NCBI GenBank assembly: GCA_030149525.1
Contig: JASBRJ010000028.1
Span: forward strand, 1 to 42,555
Source of the DNA: a bacterium
Lineage (GTDB): Bacteria; Vulcanimicrobiota; Xenobia; Xenobiales; JADMJV01
Direction of reading: 5' to 3'
Length of the DNA: 42,555 bases
A program made the translations under genes and the position numbers. The notes below the pieces were generated by a model. It was not told the origin of the DNA and made no database searches. It saw nothing but the letters and a program-made list of their open reading frames with translations. This document shows positions 39,876-42,555 of the stretch, piece after piece. The number at the start of each line of letters is the position of its first letter. The first letter of the stretch is position 1.

Positions 39876-41660
39876 ATGAGACATCTTTTGATTTTTTTGG
39901 TAGCGTCGTTACTATTTTTCGGTTGCGGAGGGAGCAATGATTTTGCCGATGGTGGATTCGGCGGAACTGGTAACGGCAGTACTGGCGGTACCACCGGCAC
40001 AACTGGTGGGAGTGGCACTGGCACAACTGGCGGCACGACTACAGCTACCACCGGTGGTGGTGGTACCACTACCGGAGGAACCGGGACCACAACTGGTGGA
40101 ACAACGACGGGCGGAACGACCGGAGGCACCACAGGTGGAGGAACTTTGCCTTCAGCAACGGACGATAGGTTCACCTCCATTGGAAACGCCAGAGTCTCTT
40201 ACCCCTCCAACCACGGAGTACTTCAAAATGACACACTCAACGGTGCCACCATCACCACCGGTACTTTTAACACGAGCCAAGGCGGCAGCGTGACAATCGC
40301 TGCCGACGGGGGATTCACCTACACACCGGCGGCCGGTTTCACTGGCACAGACACCTTCACGTACACCCTCACGAACACCGCGGGGACAGACCAAGGAACT
40401 GTATCGTTCTCTCTTCCTCAACTCGCCCATTTTGTAGACAACACGGCGACTTCCGGGGGCAACGGAACTCTCGATACTCCTTTCAACAATTTCCAAGCGG
40501 CTAACCAAGCCACCAGCGAAGGTGATGTGATTTTCGTTTTTCGAGGGGACGGAACGGCCACGGGTCTTTCCAACTCTGGTGGAATGTTGAAAAACAATGT
40601 GAGAATTGTAGGGGAGACGTTGGGGCTCAGAAACACTGATGTGGAAATCGTGCCGGCAGGCGGGCGGCCGAACACACTTCTAAGACTCAGAACTCAAGAC
40701 AATAACTTCATCGGTGGTCTCAGATTTGAAGTGGCGGGCGCTAACCAGCACGCGGTCTTCACCGATCAAGATGGCTCCTTCACTTTCTCGGACAATGTGG
40801 TCCTAGCTGAGGGCACTTCTGCTCTTCTTGTGGTCGATCTCGACGGAGACGTGGTCATTCAAGACAACACTTTTGAATGCACCGGCGGCAGCGAACCGAT
40901 GATACGCTTTCGTCACGGAGTGAACATCTCGCCTTCGACGAATCCTGGAATCGCCACTACTCTTACTGTCGACGGAAACGGATTTACCGCCAGAAGCGGC
41001 TCTGGGAATATCGGTGATGTCTTAGATATCCGCAACGCCAGAGGCCTGACTTTGGATGTGACCTTGCAGAACAACCTGGTCAACGGATTTGGCAATGGCG
41101 TATGGAATCGCTACGCCACGTTCACTCGTGAGAGCATCTCTCCCGGATCAGGGTACTCAACGACGGTTGCTATCACAGGCGATGTAGCATCATCTATACG
41201 TGGAGAAGTCATAAGGGTAGACCACGATCAGAACGGCGGCCTCAATATGAATGTTCTGAACAGCCAATTCACCACGAATGGGGCTAACACTGTAGGTATT
41301 TTTCCCTCGGGCACGACCACCAGTCGCGTCAGTGTTGCTTCTAGCACCCTGACTGCTGCTAATCGTCCCTTTCTTACCGAAGTTCTTGATTCTGCTACTC
41401 TCAATCTGCAACTACTAAGCTCGACCTTCAGTAACGCCACAAATCCGGTAGCTGTGGAAGTCAGCGGCGCGGGGAACGCCTCGATCTGTTTGGACGCCAC
41501 CGGCAACACATTCAACTCAGGCCTTGAGTTGGATCAGTCGGGTGCCAGTACCACTCTTGGGGTTGAAGAAGACAGCAACCTAAGCGCTCTCAACAACAGC
41601 GCTACCATCACGAGGACTGGAACAATTGGCGACCTCATGAACGGAGCTTGCGGATTCTAA
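39876..41660 (+). CDS. Lipoprotein with Gly/Thr linker, Big/cadherin-like and beta-helix domains
   Basis: ATG 39876 gives a lipoprotein signal: MRHLLIFLVASLLFFGC, with the lipobox Leu-Phe-Phe-Gly-Cys. About 70 residues of Gly/Thr repeats follow (GGTTGTTGGSGTGTTGGTTT). Next is a bacterial Ig/cadherin-like domain (YPSNHGVLQNDTLNGATITT, then SVTIAADGGFTYTPAAGFTG and TDTFTYTLTN), and then a right-handed parallel beta-helix-like region (ATSGGNGTLDTPFNNFQAAN to the end). It is anchored in the membrane and probably exposed at the cell surface. The upstream operator region is described separately. Confidence 0.85.
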   Translation: MRHLLIFLVASLLFFGCGGSNDFADGGFGGTGNGSTGGTTGTTGGSGTGTTGGTTTATTGGGGTTTGGTGTTTGGTTTGGTTGGTTGGGTLPSATDDRFTSIGNARVSYPSNHGVLQNDTLNGATITTGTFNTSQGGSVTIAADGGFTYTPAAGFTGTDTFTYTLTNTAGTDQGTVSFSLPQLAHFVDNTATSGGNGTLDTPFNNFQAANQATSEGDVIFVFRGDGTATGLSNSGGMLKNNVRIVGETLGLRNTDVEIVPAGGRPNTLLRLRTQDNNFIGGLRFEVAGANQHAVFTDQDGSFTFSDNVVLAEGTSALLVVDLDGDVVIQDNTFECTGGSEPMIRFRHGVNISPSTNPGIATTLTVDGNGFTARSGSGNIGDVLDIRNARGLTLDVTLQNNLVNGFGNGVWNRYATFTRESISPGSGYSTTVAITGDVASSIRGEVIRVDHDQNGGLNMNVLNSQFTTNGANTVGIFPSGTTTSRVSVASSTLTAANRPFLTEVLDSATLNLQLLSSTFSNATNPVAVEVSGAGNASICLDATGNTFNSGLELDQSGASTTLGVEEDSNLSALNNSATITRTGTIGDLMNGACGF

Positions 41661-41844
41661 TGTAGGGATCTACACCAAAATTCCATCGTATCTTTGCGTA
41701 ATCTTTCAACGCAAGCTGTACTGCTCTTTATTCATAGAGGACCAGCACGCAAACCACAGAGAAAACCAAACGGCTTGGAGCCGGACGAAAGAGCAGAGTT
41801 ACTTGAATAACACGGTGGCTTACGAAGTTTGGAGCAATACCTTA
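41661..41844. other. Intergenic region after the lipoprotein; possible weak stem-loop
   Basis: TTGCGT (41694-41699) and ACGCAA (41709-41714) form a short stem after the stop, without a T-tract. I see nothing else to annotate before the MITE. Confidence 0.3.
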
Positions 41845-42012
41845 CTAGTGGTCTGTCACGTAAAGATTTTGGGCCGAGACCGCCCCAGAGGCGGCCGTAT
41901 CCTCACCGATTTTCCCTCACGTGCGGCCAGGCACGCCGCGGAAAAACCGGTGAGGCCACAACCACCTCTGGAACGCCCTCGACTCCAAAATCTTTATGTG
42001 ACAAACCACTAG
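41845..42012. repeat. 168-bp palindromic MITE, copy 2
   Basis: Same length and same ends as the copy at 10427-10594, but inverted; about nine positions in ten or better agree by eye. The copy starts CTAGTGGTCTGTCACGTAAA and ends TTTATGTGACAAACCACTAG, so its own ends differ slightly. The ends include CTAG, which may be the duplicated target. Confidence 0.88.
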
Positions 42013-42045
42013 TCCCAGAGAAAACGGACGTTTTGACGTGAAGAA

Positions 42046-42400
42046 TTGGTGCAGCGGTTGCGTAGCCTTGGTCATTTCACAGAGTTTCTCACTCCCGGCC
42101 TGGTAGAACAAGTGGGCGGTATCATAGACCAGTCGGACACACCCTCGCTACGCAATCGAGGCATCGGTTTGATCGCCGACCTGACCAGAGCAGATGATGC
42201 AGACCCGCTGGCTGTTCGAGCAGCTGCTACCACAGGCGCTCTTTGACAGACTCGGTGCCGATGGGGCCCACCCAACAATTCGTCCAGGGCTCCGAAGATA
42301 CGAGGGTACAGTTTTGGTGTGATCGGTGCCGTGGCTACCGGATGGTCTGCCTACGAAGATTTCACAAACGGAGATATCGAGCGAGGCCTTATGAACGGTA
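42046..42400 (+). pseudogene. Stop-interrupted frame, unknown product
   Basis: A plus-strand frame reads TEFLTPGLVEQVGGIIDQSD, SLRNRGIGLIADLTRADDAD, then meets TGA at 42244-42246 and continues in the same frame as GYSFGVIGAVATGWSAYEDF and TNGDIERGLMNGMIDLSP. The second part resembles the hydrophobic 'pre-toxin' segments of polymorphic toxins, but I am not sure. It is then cut by the IS66 fragment. It may be a broken gene or chance. Confidence 0.35.
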
Positions 42401-42555
42401 TGATAGACCTTTCCCCATGTGCATTCCGGGCAACGGGCCCCATGTTTAAGGTCCTTATGAGGACAGGAAATGACTTCGGCCCCCTTGATCTGAGCGGCAG
42501 GCGTCCGACCTTTCCCGCCCTTGCGCTTCTTCTTTTCCGGGCTCTTTTCTGTGGT
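42395..42555 (-). mobile_element. IS66-family transposase fragment (partial)
   Basis: Read from the right edge on the minus strand: EKSPEKKKRKGGKGRTPAAQ, then KGAEVISCPHKDLKHGARCP and ECTWGKVYHTV. This is the N-terminal TnpC block of IS66 elements, with the paired Cys (C-P-x-C). After KVYHTV the similarity ends at about 42395, so the element is truncated, and its beginning lies outside the window. Confidence 0.75.

Noticed and set aside
39958-40143. Gly/Thr codon repeats as a non-coding satellite
   Set aside because: They are in frame and form a linker between the lipobox and the beta domain.

Overview
The window is a bacterial chromosome segment of moderately high GC with ATG, GTG and TTG starts, Shine-Dalgarno-led genes on both strands and no rRNA, tRNA, phage or CRISPR locus that I could see. 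I cannot place the organism firmly. Two Uma2-family endonuclease genes, a DACNV-type sensor, GT8 glycosyltransferases, a cyanophycinase, remnants of several transposon families and many orphan proteins with long Pro/Ser-rich N-termini suggest a large-genome environmental bacterium, perhaps of a poorly sampled phylum. That is an inference from gene content only.

Layout. Positions 1-8.4 kb hold the end of an Uma2 gene, a nucleotidyltransferase with a fused N-terminal segment, a 630-residue protein made of two near-identical 250-residue units, a metallophosphoesterase joined to a LOG/SLOG-like Rossmann domain with an SCP2-like partner gene, an MntA-HepT toxin-antitoxin pair and a coiled-coil gene. 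Short same-orientation repeats flank both nucleotidyltransferase modules. At 8.5-10.6 kb an IS1182-like element abuts a 168-bp palindromic MITE; a second MITE copy lies at 41.8 kb and a solitary end at 18.3 kb. At 10.6-18.2 kb are a divergent GT8 pair, an MDR oxidoreductase with a divergent MmyB-type regulator, and secreted LRR, carboxypeptidase-regulatory-like and TPR proteins. The stretch 18.2-23.6 kb is eroded: an interrupted repeat, a frameshifted DACNV gene, an M13 peptidase scrap, an IS91 remnant and an internally deleted LysR gene.

The most interesting part is 25.7-38 kb. A short LanB-type dehydratase without the SpaB_C elimination domain overlaps by 4 bp an alpha-oxoamine synthase. 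Divergent from them run two small orphan genes and two adjacent ATP-grasp-like (glutathionylspermidine-synthase-like) genes, the first with a non-ATG start behind a perfect Shine-Dalgarno. An ECF sigma factor and an overlapping seven-helix membrane protein follow, then a protein that joins a PqqD-like peptide-recognition domain, an internal twin-arginine signal and a 14-cysteine C-terminus. I read this as a candidate peptide-modification system with its own sigma/anti-sigma switch and an exported Cys-rich product, perhaps related to ribosomally made and modified peptides. Its substrate and product are not shown by the sequence.

The right end (38-42.5 kb) has small orphan genes, a decayed mnmG fragment, a Gly/Thr-rich lipoprotein with a beta-helix-like domain, the second MITE and an IS66 transposase fragment running off the window.
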